A stretch of DNA of 64,000 nucleotides from Chloroflexota bacterium (GCA_019873645.1 JAIOAX010000003.1:62001-126000), one strand, 5' to 3'; positions 17,202 through 26,236 are shown, numbered from the stretch's first letter. Program-made: numbers and translations. The notes: generated by a model from the sequence alone, not told the origin.

Positions 17202-17336
17202 GTTACGCGGTGCGTTTCTTTGGACAGGATTTACAGGATTGACAGGATAAAAAAGCTCTACAAAGCCTTCTTTAATCCCGAAAATCCTGTTAATCCCTGT
17301 TAGAAAATGGCGAAGTGCGTAACTCCTATATGAATC
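17202..17336. repeat. Dispersed MITE-like element G, copy 1
   Basis: About 130 bp with terminal inverted repeats GTTACGC (from 17202) and GCGTAAC (near 17318), and an interior imperfect palindrome of aggatt/aatcct units. Copy 2 is at 33628-33760 in the same orientation; half a copy in reverse is at 20684-20756. No coding capacity. Confidence 0.8.
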
Positions 17337-18051
17337 ACGGAATACGGATGACCTGGCCGGGATAAATCACGTAGGGATAGGCAATCCCGTTATATTTAGC
17401 CAGATAGTGATAGCTGTAGTTATATTTCAAGGCAATGCGGAAGAGGTTCTCGCCGGGCTGGACAACGTAGGTCTTTCCAGTGCCGCTCGGAGGCGCGGGG
17501 GGTGTTGTCGGCGGCGGAGTGACGCCACCAGGCGTACCACCGGGAATCGTCAGTTCCTGTCCAACGGAAATCATATTCACATTCGTGATGCCATTGGCCT
17601 TCGCCAGTTCTTCCACCGTCGTGCCATAGCGCAGCGCAATACGGAAGAGGTTCTCACCGGGCTGGACAACATGCTTCCCTGGGCCGCCGGCAACCACAGG
17701 TTCCGCCGTGGCAATCACCGTTGGCTCAACGACCACAACCGTCGCTTCAACAGTCGCCACCTCAGTAGCTACAGGGACCACCTCGGTCGCCACAACTGCG
17801 GGCTCCGTCACAGGCGCAGGTTCTGTGGTCGCTGGCGCGGCCTCTGTTGCGGGCGTCGTGGTCGCAGCCACAGTGGCGGCTTCAGTCGCCGCAACCGTGG
17901 GGTTGGCCCCGGCTTCCTGAATCATAGCCGTCGTTTCATCTTCTCTCTGAATATTGCCGATCGGCGGAGTAGCGGATCTTTTGCAGCCGCTCAATAGCAT
18001 TGAGAAAAGCACCAGGACGATCAAAACAACTGATACGAATTTGCGACGCAT
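17335..18051 (-). CDS. Lipoprotein with two LysM domains
   Basis: The 238-residue product has a leader with lipobox LLSGC, a low-complexity Ala/Thr/Val/Pro stalk of about 90 residues, and two LysM domains: KHVVQPGENLFRIALRYGTTVEELAKANGI and KTYVVQPGENLFRIALKYNYSYHYLAKYNGI. A TPPPTTPPAPP linker separates them. LysM binds N-acetylglucosamine-containing polymers such as peptidoglycan, so this is probably a surface protein holding to the wall. I choose ATG 18051, preceded by AAAGGAG. A second ATG at 18078 lies 5 bp after a good -10 box and could start a leaderless form nine residues longer. Confidence 0.85.
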   Translation of the reverse strand: MRRKFVSVVLIVLVLFSMLLSGCKRSATPPIGNIQREDETTAMIQEAGANPTVAATEAATVAATTTPATEAAPATTEPAPVTEPAVVATEVVPVATEVATVEATVVVVEPTVIATAEPVVAGGPGKHVVQPGENLFRIALRYGTTVEELAKANGITNVNMISVGQELTIPGGTPGGVTPPPTTPPAPPSGTGKTYVVQPGENLFRIALKYNYSYHYLAKYNGIAYPYVIYPGQVIRIP

Positions 18052-18083
18052 GCGAAATCTCCTTTCTTCTGGATTCATGAGGT

Positions 18084-18112
18084 ATTATACATACAAATAC
18101 AGTTTGCAACAA
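18084..18112 (-). promoter_or_regulatory. Promoter of the LysM lipoprotein
   Basis: On the minus strand TTGTTG, a 17-base spacer and TATAAT. The -10 box ends 5 bp before ATG 18078 and 32 bp before ATG 18051. Confidence 0.65.
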
Positions 18113-18194
18113 GGTTTTGCCATCATCGCCAAAATCTCACTTCACTCTTTATGAAGAATTATACTATAAAAATCGCAAAAAGGGAAAGTTTTCC

Positions 18195-18222
18195 TTGACG
18201 ATAAACGCAGCGGGGTTATAAT
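18195..18222 (+). promoter_or_regulatory. Promoter of efp
   Basis: TTGACG, 16 bases, then a perfect TATAAT ending at 18222, 31 bp before the efp start. GGAGGAG lies in between as the ribosome site. Confidence 0.75.
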
Positions 18223-18253
18223 GGGGGGTTGATAGTCTTATGGAGGAGAAAGT

Positions 18254-18811
18254 ATGATTGACGCAAATGAGCTTCGCAAAGGCACCACATTTTTCCTGGA
18301 TGGCGAATTGTACCAGGTTCTGGAATATCAGCATTACAAGCCAGGCCGGGGCAACGCCATCATCCGCACCAAAATCCGCAATCTGCGCACCGGGGCCACG
18401 ATTCCACGCAACTTCCTTTCCGGCGACCGCTTTGAGGAAGCGCCGGTAGAACGCCGCACCATGCAATATCTCTACGAAGATGGCGATGCCTTCTACTTCA
18501 TGGACGCGCAAACCTACGATCAGATTCCGGTCTCGGCCGAGATCATCGGCGACCGGGCCGGTTTTTTGAAAGAAGGGATGGAAGTGGCGCTCACCCTCTT
18601 TGAAAACGAAGTGCTCGACGCCGACCTTCCGGCTTCCGTAGAACTCGAAGTTGTGGAATCCGAAGTTGCCGTCGCGGGTGACACGGCCACCGGCGTGAAT
18701 AAAACGGTCGTCTGCGAAACCGGCCTGAAGGTTCAGGTGCCGTTGTTCGTCAACGTCGGCGACGTCATCCGCGTGGATACCCGCACCGGGGAGTACCTCA
18801 CGCGCGTTTAG
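18254..18811 (+). CDS. efp: Elongation factor P
   Basis: EF-P binds between the P and E sites of the ribosome and relieves stalling at consecutive prolines. The 185-residue product is full length with all three domains: N-terminal KOW-like domain (MIDANELRKGTTFFLDGELYQVLEYQHYKPGRGNAII), OB domain (TMQYLYEDGDAFYFMD) and C-terminal OB domain ending GDVIRVDTRTGEYLTRV. The modifiable tip sequence KPGRGNA carries arginine where E. coli has the lysylated lysine. A strong promoter and a GGAGGAG ribosome site precede ATG 18254. A factor for poly-Pro translation fits a genome so rich in Thr/Pro stalks. Confidence 0.97.
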   Translation: MIDANELRKGTTFFLDGELYQVLEYQHYKPGRGNAIIRTKIRNLRTGATIPRNFLSGDRFEEAPVERRTMQYLYEDGDAFYFMDAQTYDQIPVSAEIIGDRAGFLKEGMEVALTLFENEVLDADLPASVELEVVESEVAVAGDTATGVNKTVVCETGLKVQVPLFVNVGDVIRVDTRTGEYLTRV

Positions 18812-18826
18812 CCTGTCGTGTTTTGG

Positions 18827-18951
18827 TCAGCAGGCATCATGAGCGACGCTCTCCACCCAGTATGAAAATGTATGTCAACGGATTAAACGGATTTGAACAG
18901 ATTGGCTTTCAATTGGTGCACAAATCTGCTTAATCTGCTGACCATTTTCGG
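18827..18951. repeat. Dispersed element F, copy 1
   Basis: About 125 bp beginning tcagcaggcatcatgagc and ending gctgaccattttcgg. A near-identical copy lies in reverse at 45797-45931 and a partial one at 27891-27975. Copies 1 and 2 differ mainly by one extra 10-bp ctcaatctgc unit. No gene. Confidence 0.85.
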
Positions 18952-19029
18952 AACAGGCGTTGAGTATACATCGGGCCAGTGCGGCGCGCTTCCGGGCGTG
19001 CCGCACACGTTTTTGCAGGATGGTCATGT

Positions 19030-20679
19030 ATGGATTTCAGCCCCTACGCAGGCCGTTGGATCGCGTTGACCGAGAGCCACACGCTCGCCGGCATCGGGAC
19101 GACGCGCGAAGAGGCCTCCGCCGCGGCGCACGCCACGCATCCCAAAGAGCGACTGCGCCTGATGTGGATCACGCCACAGCCACCCTACCTGGCTCTGCCA
19201 GCGTGGCCGCTGAGCCATCTCAAACCCCTCCTGCCTGCCGAAGGCGTGTGGCTGGTGGGGGGGCCGGTCCGCGATCTGCTCCTGGGCCGCGAGATTCACG
19301 ACTGGGATTTTGCCGTCGCGCAGGGTGGCCGCAAATTGGCCCGCACCATCGCCGATGCGTTACACGCTGCCTACTATCCGCTGGATGACGAACGCGATAC
19401 GGGGCGCGTCATTGCCACCGATCCGCATACCCACCGCCCCATCATCCTGGATTTCGCCGTCCTGCGCGGCGCAACGCTGGAAGAGGACTTATGGCGGCGC
19501 GATTTTACCATCAATGCGCTGGCCCTTACACCGGAGGGCGTACTCATTGATCCAACCGGCGGACAGGCCGACCTCGATGCAGGTCTCATCCGTATAACCG
19601 GACCATCCAGCTTCAAGGACGATCCGGTGCGCTTGTTGCGCGCCGTGCGGTTGGCTAACAGATTGCGCTTCCACATCGAACCACACACCGAACAGGCCAT
19701 CCGCACACAAGCCGCCACCATCCACACCGCCACACCGGAACGCATCTGCGCCGAACTGCTTCAAATGGTCCACGATGTCCCCGCTGCGCGCAACCTGCAA
19801 GCCCTGGCCGACCTGGGATTGCTGCGTCACGTTCTACCGGAAATCTGGGCGCTGCGGGCCGTCCAGCAATCCTCTCCGCACCATTACGCGGATGCCTGCA
19901 CCCATACCCTGGCGACGTTGGCCGCCGTCGAGGGAATCCTGGCCCTGCTCAAGGGAGAAGCGCGCCCGCCGTCCACCGATGACGCTGTGAACGTTCCGCC
20001 CTGGACGTGGCCGCTGCTCGCCGAAACCCTCCTGCCGTTCCAGGCCGAACTGCTCAGCTATCTGGAGACGCCCGTGAACGCCGATATGCCGCGCGCCGAC
20101 CTCCTCAAATGGGGAGCGTTATTCCACGATGTCGGCAAAGCCGCCACCCGCAGCGTGGACGCCAACGGCTACACGCACTTCTACGATCATCCGCAAGTCG
20201 GCGCAGAGTTGGCCGCTGCGCGGCTGGAAGCCTTGCGTTTTCCCAAAAAAGCTGCCGACTTCGTCGTGATGCTAGTAACGGAACACATGCGGCTCATCGG
20301 CAGCGAAAAGAGCGAGCTTTCACGGCGCGCCATCTACCGTTTCTACCGCGTCACCGGAGACGCCGGCGTGAGTGTTGTTTTACTGTCGCTGGGCGATGTG
20401 CTGGCCGTGTGGGAACGCGAGCTGACGCGCCATCGCTGGCGCAATCTGCTGCACAACGCGGGGCTGTTGCTCAATGCCTGTTTCGCCCAGCCGACGCAAA
20501 TCGTTGCGCCGCCGCCGCTGCTCAACGGTTACGATGTCATCGCGCTCGGCGTCCCGCAAGGGCCACAGGTGGGCCAAATCCTGGAGACGCTGCGCGAGGC
20601 CCAGGCGGCAGGTGAAGTTGCCACCCGCGAGGAGGCTGTGGCGCTGGTCAAATCTTTAGCCGCAGAGCACACGGAGTAA
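19030..20679 (+). CDS. CCA-adding tRNA nucleotidyltransferase/poly(A) polymerase family with HD domain and N-terminal DUF5678
   Basis: The enzyme adds or repairs the 3' CCA of tRNA. I start at ATG 19030 (MDFSPYAGRW). The 549-residue product has a small N-terminal module (1-50: YAGRWIALTESHTLAGIGTTREEA) resembling DUF5678; the nucleotidyltransferase head WLVGGPVRDLLLGREIHDWDFAV with its catalytic aspartates; RRDFTINALA; the DDPVRLLRAVRLANRL neck; and a C-terminal HD domain (GALFHDVGKAATR). The order is that of class II CCA enzymes with an HD extension; a stand-alone poly(A) polymerase is less likely. The DUF5678 fusion is not part of the classic enzyme. It follows efp by 218 bp of repeat-rich DNA. 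Confidence 0.88.
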   Translation: MDFSPYAGRWIALTESHTLAGIGTTREEASAAAHATHPKERLRLMWITPQPPYLALPAWPLSHLKPLLPAEGVWLVGGPVRDLLLGREIHDWDFAVAQGGRKLARTIADALHAAYYPLDDERDTGRVIATDPHTHRPIILDFAVLRGATLEEDLWRRDFTINALALTPEGVLIDPTGGQADLDAGLIRITGPSSFKDDPVRLLRAVRLANRLRFHIEPHTEQAIRTQAATIHTATPERICAELLQMVHDVPAARNLQALADLGLLRHVLPEIWALRAVQQSSPHHYADACTHTLATLAAVEGILALLKGEARPPSTDDAVNVPPWTWPLLAETLLPFQAELLSYLETPVNADMPRADLLKWGALFHDVGKAATRSVDANGYTHFYDHPQVGAELAAARLEALRFPKKAADFVVMLVTEHMRLIGSEKSELSRRAIYRFYRVTGDAGVSVVLLSLGDVLAVWERELTRHRWRNLLHNAGLLLNACFAQPTQIVAPPPLLNGYDVIALGVPQGPQVGQILETLREAQAAGEVATREEAVALVKSLAAEHTE

Positions 20680-20683
20680 GATC

Positions 20684-20756
20684 AAAATAGGAGCTACGCA
20701 CTGCGCCATTTTCTGACAGGGATTAACAGGATTTTCAGGATTAAAGAAGGTTTTGG
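20684..20756. repeat. Dispersed element G, half copy in reverse (copy 3)
   Basis: Matches the right half of copies 1 and 2 in reverse complement: taggagctacgcactgcgcc, then the aggatt units. Its end, ttaaagaagg, supplies the ribosome-binding site of the gene starting at 20757. Confidence 0.8.
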
Positions 20757-22310
20757 ATGAAATCGAGTAAGTATGGCTTCATTTTGCTCAGCGTATGCCT
20801 GTTGGTGATCGGATGCCAGCGTGCAACGCCGGGCACGCCCACAACTGCGGCCTTGCCTCTCGCCTCCCCGGCAGCGACGCGCACGCCGGTCCCCACGTGG
20901 ACGCCGACGGTCACGGCGTTGCCGCCAACGCCGTCCCCCACCCGTATGCCCACGATGACGCCACAGCCTACGGCTACGGCTACGCCCTTTCCCATGTGCG
21001 CCACCGTCTGGCAGCGCGCTTTCCCCAAAGATGAACCGCTGCATGATGTGATTCTGTTCACCAGCGAGATCCGCGCGCCGTTCGCGCCGGCTTCGCTTCA
21101 GCAACGGGAAACGGTCACCCAGTTGTGGGGCGTCTCTGCCGATGGCCGACGCAGCCAACGCCTCTCTACCGACGCCGAAACCCTCTACGTCCGCCCATCA
21201 AACGGCAGTGTGAGCGTAGACCTGCTGGTCACACAGCCCTATTCGCTGGAGACGGATTTCGTCCGCCAACACCGGCTCGGCCCGGAATGTGATGGCTCAA
21301 AGTTTCCGTGCGCCGACTATACCTTCTCCCCCGGCGGCGCATGGGTGGCCTACTTCTGGGGCGAGGAGATTTGCGGACGCGGCATCGCGGCCCTGAATCT
21401 CGCCACCGACGAGAGGCGCATCCTTGCCGAGGGCGGCGGCCATAGTTTCACATTTCTCACGGATGAGCACTTGCTCATCGGCGCAGGGCACTGCGAGGGC
21501 GGGGAATTGCGGCTGGTCAACCTGACGACCGGTGAGCAAACCACGCTGGGCGACGAGGGGACACCGGTGTGGAACGCTGCCCGCACGGCTTTTGCCGTCA
21601 ATGCGCATCCTTATATCGGCTGGGGCAGTGTAGTATGGGGCTACAACGTCATCCAGGGACGGCATTTCATCGTCATGCCGGCCGAACGGCGTACCCAGGA
21701 ATCGCAGCCACTGTGGACGCCGGCCGGCGACTACCTGCTGTACCAGCAGCGCAGCATCTCGCCGACAAACGAAGCGCAGGGCGCCATCACCGTCAGCGCC
21801 CAGCAGATCATCCGTGTAGATGTCGCCACAGGCGTCCAGGAGCCCTTGCTCGCCGATCCGGCCTATGATTTCCATCTGTGCCTGGCTTACGGGAAATGTA
21901 TGTGGGAAGGCGACTTCATCGAAGTACGGCGTATCCCATTCCGCGCCAGAGTTTTTGCCCAGGAAGCCGCCCCCGATGATCCCGGGGTGCCATGCGCCGC
22001 ATACGGCTTCCGCTGCCCCGACCCGGTGGAACGCTTCGCCCTCAACTGGCGGACGGGGGAACTCGTCCCCTGGGATGCACGCCCCACAGCCACGGCGTCA
22101 ACGCCGGAGGCAACCCCAACGCCGACCGCCACACCCGTGCCGCCGGCTGCCCCTGATCTTTCCGGCCCGGCCTTCTACACCGCGCCGGATGGCCGTTACG
22201 CGCTCTATCTGGGGCAAGATGGACGAAGCCTGTGGTGCGTCCAGGCCGGTACAACTGCCGAACCGGTACTGTGGATCATTAACGGCAGCCATTTTACATA
22301 TCTCCCTTAA
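20757..22310 (+). CDS. Beta-propeller (TolB-like) lipoprotein
   Basis: The 517-residue product has a leader with lipobox LVIGC (residues 16-20), a Thr/Pro stalk (to about 78) and a WD40/TolB-like propeller built of repeats such as YTFSPGGAWVAYFWG, HSFTFLTDEHLLIGAG and PLWTPAGDYLLYQQR. A second Thr/Pro linker near 445-463 precedes a last blade (APDGRYALYLGQDGRSLWCV). Several paired cysteines suggest disulfides outside the membrane. It is the first of three adjacent propeller lipoproteins; the next starts 3 bp after its stop, so they form an operon. The role is unknown; sensing or binding of an extracellular ligand is possible. The ribosome site lies inside a repeat element. Confidence 0.78.
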   Translation: MKSSKYGFILLSVCLLVIGCQRATPGTPTTAALPLASPAATRTPVPTWTPTVTALPPTPSPTRMPTMTPQPTATATPFPMCATVWQRAFPKDEPLHDVILFTSEIRAPFAPASLQQRETVTQLWGVSADGRRSQRLSTDAETLYVRPSNGSVSVDLLVTQPYSLETDFVRQHRLGPECDGSKFPCADYTFSPGGAWVAYFWGEEICGRGIAALNLATDERRILAEGGGHSFTFLTDEHLLIGAGHCEGGELRLVNLTTGEQTTLGDEGTPVWNAARTAFAVNAHPYIGWGSVVWGYNVIQGRHFIVMPAERRTQESQPLWTPAGDYLLYQQRSISPTNEAQGAITVSAQQIIRVDVATGVQEPLLADPAYDFHLCLAYGKCMWEGDFIEVRRIPFRARVFAQEAAPDDPGVPCAAYGFRCPDPVERFALNWRTGELVPWDARPTATASTPEATPTPTATPVPPAAPDLSGPAFYTAPDGRYALYLGQDGRSLWCVQAGTTAEPVLWIINGSHFTYLP

Positions 22311-22312
22311 CG

Positions 22313-23737
22313 GTGAACGTTACCTTGAAACCGAAGCACAACCTGTTGTTTTCCGGCTCGATCCTGTTACTCGTTATCGTCCTTATGACGACGGCATGCG
22401 TGCCCGCTACGCCGTCCCCTACCCCTACACCGACGCGCACGCCGGTTCTGCCTACCCCCACGCCCACACACACGCCCACCCTGACGCCCACCGCCACCCC
22501 CACCATCACCCCCACGCCCACGCCGACACTGCCGCCGGGGTTGCTTTTGCCGCCCACGCCGACTGCGCTCCAGGGCTGGCCGTCCCTGCCCACCGATCTG
22601 TTCTTCCTGCGCGATGGGCAGATCTGGTTGTGGCTGGCGGAAGGCGGCGCGGTCGAAAGTTTGCCCGTTGCGGCCGAGGGTGAGCATGTGCTGGCCTACC
22701 GGGTGACGCAGGACGAACGCTTCTTCCTCTACACAACCGACGCGGGTAAGCTGTATGCCTTTGACCGCGCCCAATGGCAACACGTACTCATCCCCACCGC
22801 CGGACGGTTGCAGGATGAGCAAGGCACCTACTTCGACGTGACGCCGGACGCCCGTTACCTGGTCTACCTGGCGTGGGGCGTCCAACCGCTGACGGACACC
22901 CTTACTACCCATCAGCACTTCGGGACCGTCTTCGCCATCGAGCTGCCTAACCTGCGCCGTCCACAACGCCCGTTGGGATACTGCGGCCTCGGCACAACGC
23001 CTTGCACAGGCGTCCATCTCGCGCCGAACGGCAACCTCGTCGCCTACGAGGACGGCAACGGCTTGTGGCTCACCGTGCTCGACAACCCCAACCCACGCCT
23101 GATTTTGCCGGCGACGGAAGCCGACGCAGCCCTGCCCTGGCGCTTCAAAGAATGGTCGCCCGATAGTCGGTGGATCGTTCTGGAGGCCCACACCGCAGCA
23201 AGCATCTTGCTGGGGTTGCTCGATGTGGCAACCGGGGCGATTTTCCCCTTTGGCGATGTCTGCGCCGATGGGTGCCGAATCGGGCTGAGTTGGGATGCGC
23301 AAAGTCTGTGGATGTTCACCGACACGCCCCAGCAGGGCTGTCTGTATCAGGTGCAGCCGCCTGTGGGCAATACGCCGCCGGCCATGCCTTATCAGTTGTG
23401 CGCGCTGGATTCCTGGGCGCTGCATCCCGCCTCACCGCTGGCACTGCCCGACGGTTGGGTGGCGTTCCTGCACCGTGGCTGTGGCGAAGGCTGCCCCGGT
23501 CCGGCGCCGGGTCTGTACTTCATCGGCCCTGATGAAGCCGTGCATCCGCTTGCCCTGCTCGACCACAATGACGGCGAAGTTTTGTGGACGCACGATGGCT
23601 CGGCGTTCCTCTACTTCGACGCTAACGGTGCACCGTCACGTATGGGCGTGACCGATGGATCAGGCTTCTGGGACGTGCGCGCGGCGTTGCAAGGCGGCTA
23701 TGATTTTCGGTGGGGTGTGCAGGCGGGGGAACGTTAG
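22313..23737 (+). CDS. Second beta-propeller lipoprotein
   Basis: The start GTG 22313 lies 2 bp after the previous stop. The 474-residue product has a leader ending TTAC as a lipobox, a Thr/Pro stalk of about 45 residues, and a WD40/TolB-like domain: TQDERFFLYTTDAGKLYAFD, DVTPDARYLVYLAWG, WSPDSRWIVLEAH, LSWDAQSLWMFTD and WTHDGSAFLYFD. No catalytic motif is evident. It shares architecture with the preceding lipoprotein, though sequence similarity is mostly in the blade pattern, so old duplication is possible. Surface location and probable co-translation are inferred from leader and spacing. Confidence 0.75.
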   Translation: MNVTLKPKHNLLFSGSILLLVIVLMTTACVPATPSPTPTPTRTPVLPTPTPTHTPTLTPTATPTITPTPTPTLPPGLLLPPTPTALQGWPSLPTDLFFLRDGQIWLWLAEGGAVESLPVAAEGEHVLAYRVTQDERFFLYTTDAGKLYAFDRAQWQHVLIPTAGRLQDEQGTYFDVTPDARYLVYLAWGVQPLTDTLTTHQHFGTVFAIELPNLRRPQRPLGYCGLGTTPCTGVHLAPNGNLVAYEDGNGLWLTVLDNPNPRLILPATEADAALPWRFKEWSPDSRWIVLEAHTAASILLGLLDVATGAIFPFGDVCADGCRIGLSWDAQSLWMFTDTPQQGCLYQVQPPVGNTPPAMPYQLCALDSWALHPASPLALPDGWVAFLHRGCGEGCPGPAPGLYFIGPDEAVHPLALLDHNDGEVLWTHDGSAFLYFDANGAPSRMGVTDGSGFWDVRAALQGGYDFRWGVQAGER

Positions 23738-23777
23738 AACGTTAAAACGTTGGAACGTTCAAACGTTCTAACGTTGG
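23735..23777. repeat. Short tandem repeat A (aacgttc units)
   Basis: Five copies of the partly palindromic aacgtt core in 8-9 bp units. Related blocks lie at 27980-28010, 29552-29590, 31333-31356, 37699-37742, 48608-48641 and 57838-57857. Confidence 0.85.
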
Positions 23778-23784
23778 AGGGGAT

Positions 23785-23812
23785 TTGACGTTTGGGGGCG
23801 TCGTTGTATAAA
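23785..23812 (+). promoter_or_regulatory. Promoter giving a probably leaderless mRNA
   Basis: TTGACG, 16 bases, TATAAA. The -10 box ends 7 bp before ATG 23820 and no Shine-Dalgarno is seen, so transcription should begin at or next to the start codon. Confidence 0.7.
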
Positions 23813-23819
23813 ACACGCC

Positions 23820-25400
23820 ATGAACCTGATGAAACACACGCAACCCCGATGTGGCCGTCTGTGCACTGTATGGTTAATGGCATCAGCAGCCGTGCTTGTA
23901 GTGCTGTTGGGTGCCTGCGCCACAACGCCGCCGGTTGTGGAACCCAACCGCGTGACGCTCGTTGTAGACGGTGAACGGCGGCTCATCGTCACCGAATTGG
24001 GTACGGTGCGCGAGTTGCTTGCCGCCGAGGGAATCACGCTGGGGGAGCTGGATCGGCTGACGCCGCCGGAGACTGCCGCGCTGCGCGACGGGATGACCAT
24101 CACCATTGTGCGCGTGACCCGGCAAACGGAAACCGTCACCGAGACGCTGCCGTTTGGACGCCAGATTGTGCGCGACGCCGCTATCCCCGCAGGCGAAACG
24201 CGCCTGCTCCAATCGGGGCGCGCCGGCGTTTTGGAGCGTGCCTACCGTATCACCCTGGAAGATGGCGTTGTGGTGGAGCGCACCTTGATGCAGGAAGCCG
24301 TCACCCAGACGCCGCAGGATGAAATTCTGCTGTTGGGCACCCGGCCTAAAGTCGAAACGGTCATCATCACCGGCACGCTGGCCTATCTGAACAACCAGGA
24401 TGCCTGGATTGTACGCGGCAGCAACCGCGCGCGCCGCCGCCTCACGGCGCTGGGCGACCTGGACGGGCGCGTCTTCACCCTATCGCCGGATGCGACCAAA
24501 CTTCTGTTCACCCGCGCCGTCACCAAAACCGGACGCCTCAACGAGCTGTGGCTTGTCCGCACCGCCGAAGCCGATCCCAACCCCATTCCTCTTAACGTCG
24601 GCGACGTGCTGTGGGCCGGCTGGCATCCCGACGGCAAAACCATCGCCTGGACAACGGCGGAAGTCGTCGAGCAGGCGCCGGGCTGGCGTGGGCAAAACGA
24701 TCTGTGGACGGCGCAATTGACCGCGCAGTTCACCCTCGTCTCGCGGCGCAAAGTGCTGGCGGCGGAAGCCGGCGGGGGATACGGCTGGTGGGGTACGCGC
24801 TACGCCTGGTCGCCGGACGGCGAGAAGCTGGCCTATTCGCAACCGGATGCCGTAGGCGTGGTTGACGTGCGTGAGGCCAGGCGCACCCTCCTGCACACCT
24901 TCCCGGCCTATCGCACCTACAGCAGTTGGGCCTGGAATCCCGCACTGGCCTGGTCGCCGGACGGCCATTTCATCGCCACGGTCATCCACGCGCCCTCGCC
25001 GAACATCAAAGAGCCGGAAGAAAGCCCGGTCTTCGACGTGTGGCAAATCGCCGCCACCGGCGCGTACAGTACCGAGATGGCTTCCGAAACCGGGATGTGG
25101 GCGACGCCGCTCTATGCGCCGGATGGCAAAACCCTGCTTTTCGGGCGGGCGCTCATCCCCTACAAAAGTGACATCAGCGCCTACAAGCTATGTTTGAGTG
25201 ACCGTGACGGCTCGAATCAATGGTGTTTCAACGCGCCGGATGCCACAAACGGCATTGAGCTGCCCTTCTGGCGCTGGAGTCCCGACGGGCAAGCCATCGC
25301 CTTCATTTACCTCAATAACATCTACTTGCTGGCGTTACAGGACGGAAACGTCATGCCGCTAGTGGACGATGGAGGCATTACATTTGTGGATTGGAGATAG
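23820..25400 (+). CDS. Lipoprotein with DUF348/G5 domains and a TolB-like propeller
   Basis: The 526-residue product has a leader with lipobox LLGAC near residue 33, a DUF348-like ubiquitin-type domain (RVTLVVDGERRLIVTELGTVRELLAAEGITL), a G5-type segment (ETVTETLPFG followed by VVERTLMQEAVTQTP and GTRP) and a propeller of about 330 residues (FTLSPDATKLLFTRA, GWHPDGKTIAWTT, AWSPDGEKLAYSQ, LAWSPDGHFIATV). DUF348 and G5 are usual on resuscitation-promoting and peptidoglycan-acting proteins, where G5 probably binds amino sugars. Joining them to a propeller is unusual. It is the third propeller lipoprotein in a row but has its own promoter and appears to start without a leader. Confidence 0.8.
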   Translation: MNLMKHTQPRCGRLCTVWLMASAAVLVVLLGACATTPPVVEPNRVTLVVDGERRLIVTELGTVRELLAAEGITLGELDRLTPPETAALRDGMTITIVRVTRQTETVTETLPFGRQIVRDAAIPAGETRLLQSGRAGVLERAYRITLEDGVVVERTLMQEAVTQTPQDEILLLGTRPKVETVIITGTLAYLNNQDAWIVRGSNRARRRLTALGDLDGRVFTLSPDATKLLFTRAVTKTGRLNELWLVRTAEADPNPIPLNVGDVLWAGWHPDGKTIAWTTAEVVEQAPGWRGQNDLWTAQLTAQFTLVSRRKVLAAEAGGGYGWWGTRYAWSPDGEKLAYSQPDAVGVVDVREARRTLLHTFPAYRTYSSWAWNPALAWSPDGHFIATVIHAPSPNIKEPEESPVFDVWQIAATGAYSTEMASETGMWATPLYAPDGKTLLFGRALIPYKSDISAYKLCLSDRDGSNQWCFNAPDATNGIELPFWRWSPDGQAIAFIYLNNIYLLALQDGNVMPLVDDGGITFVDWR

Positions 25401-25439
25401 ACAAGCATTCCATATTCCACTTTCTGTTTTGGAGTCCCC

Positions 25440-26207
25440 ATGAACATCCTCGATCAATTCAAACTGGACGGCAAAACGGCCCTGGTCACCGGCTGCCGGC
25501 GCGGGATCGGGCGCGCCTATGCACAGGCGCTCGCCGAAGCCGGGGCGGACATCGTCGGCGTGAGCCTTACCCTGCAACCGGGCAGTGAAGTGGAACAGGA
25601 CGTTGTGGCGCTGGGACGCACGTTTCGCGGCTACGCCTGTGACTTCGCCGACCGCGAGTCACTGTACGCCTTCATTGCCCGTGTGAAAGCCGAATGTCCG
25701 CCGATTGACATCCTGGTCAATAACGCCGGCACCATCTTCCGCAAAGCGGCGGTGGACTACCCCGACGATAAATGGGACGAAGTCATCGAGACCAACCTCA
25801 ACGCGCAATTCATCCTCGCCCGCGAGTTCGGACGGGACATGCTGGCGCGCGGACGCGGCAAGATCATTTTCACGGCGTCGTTGATGACTTTCCAGGGCGG
25901 CATCACGATCCCCAGTTACGCAGCCAGCAAGGGCGGCATCGGACAACTGGTGATGGCCTTGTCGAACGAGTGGGCCGGCAAGGGGGTCAATGTCAATGCC
26001 ATCGCCCCTGGCTACATCGTCACCGACCTCACCGATGCGCTGCGCCACGATCCCACACGCAGCGAGCAAATTCTGGCGCGCATCCCCGCCGGACGCTGGG
26101 GGACGCCGGAAGACTTCAAAGGCGCGGTCGTCTTCCTGGCCTCTGACGCTTCAAACTACGTCAGCGGGATCACGCTCATCGTGGACGGGGGGTGGATGGG
26201 CAGATGA
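25440..26207 (+). CDS. kduD: SDR-family dehydrogenase, KduD-like
   Basis: The closest family is 2-deoxy-D-gluconate (2-keto-3-deoxygluconate/5-keto) 3-dehydrogenase, KduD, which acts in uronate and pectin-sugar breakdown. The 255-residue product shows a classical short-chain dehydrogenase: TGCRRGIGRAYA for NAD(P) binding, NNAG, and the catalytic Ser-Tyr-Lys as TASLM and YAASKGG. The ending ASNYVSGITLIVDGGWMGR is also typical. GGAG lies five bases before ATG 25440. No other uronate gene is nearby, so the substrate is inferred from overall likeness only; other sugar or polyol SDRs are possible. Confidence 0.75.
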   Translation: MNILDQFKLDGKTALVTGCRRGIGRAYAQALAEAGADIVGVSLTLQPGSEVEQDVVALGRTFRGYACDFADRESLYAFIARVKAECPPIDILVNNAGTIFRKAAVDYPDDKWDEVIETNLNAQFILAREFGRDMLARGRGKIIFTASLMTFQGGITIPSYAASKGGIGQLVMALSNEWAGKGVNVNAIAPGYIVTDLTDALRHDPTRSEQILARIPAGRWGTPEDFKGAVVFLASDASNYVSGITLIVDGGWMGR

Positions 26208-26236
26208 TTGACGATTTTCCAACCTTGCGTTATACT
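26208..26236 (+). promoter_or_regulatory. Promoter of the phosphofructokinase gene
   Basis: TTGACG, 17 bases, TATACT. It begins right at the stop codon of the preceding SDR gene and lies 55 bp before the start at 26291. Confidence 0.75.

Noticed and set aside
22367..23425. 352-codon open frame opposite the second propeller lipoprotein
   Set aside because: Arg/Gln-rich shadow product without a domain, covered by a convincing gene on the other strand.
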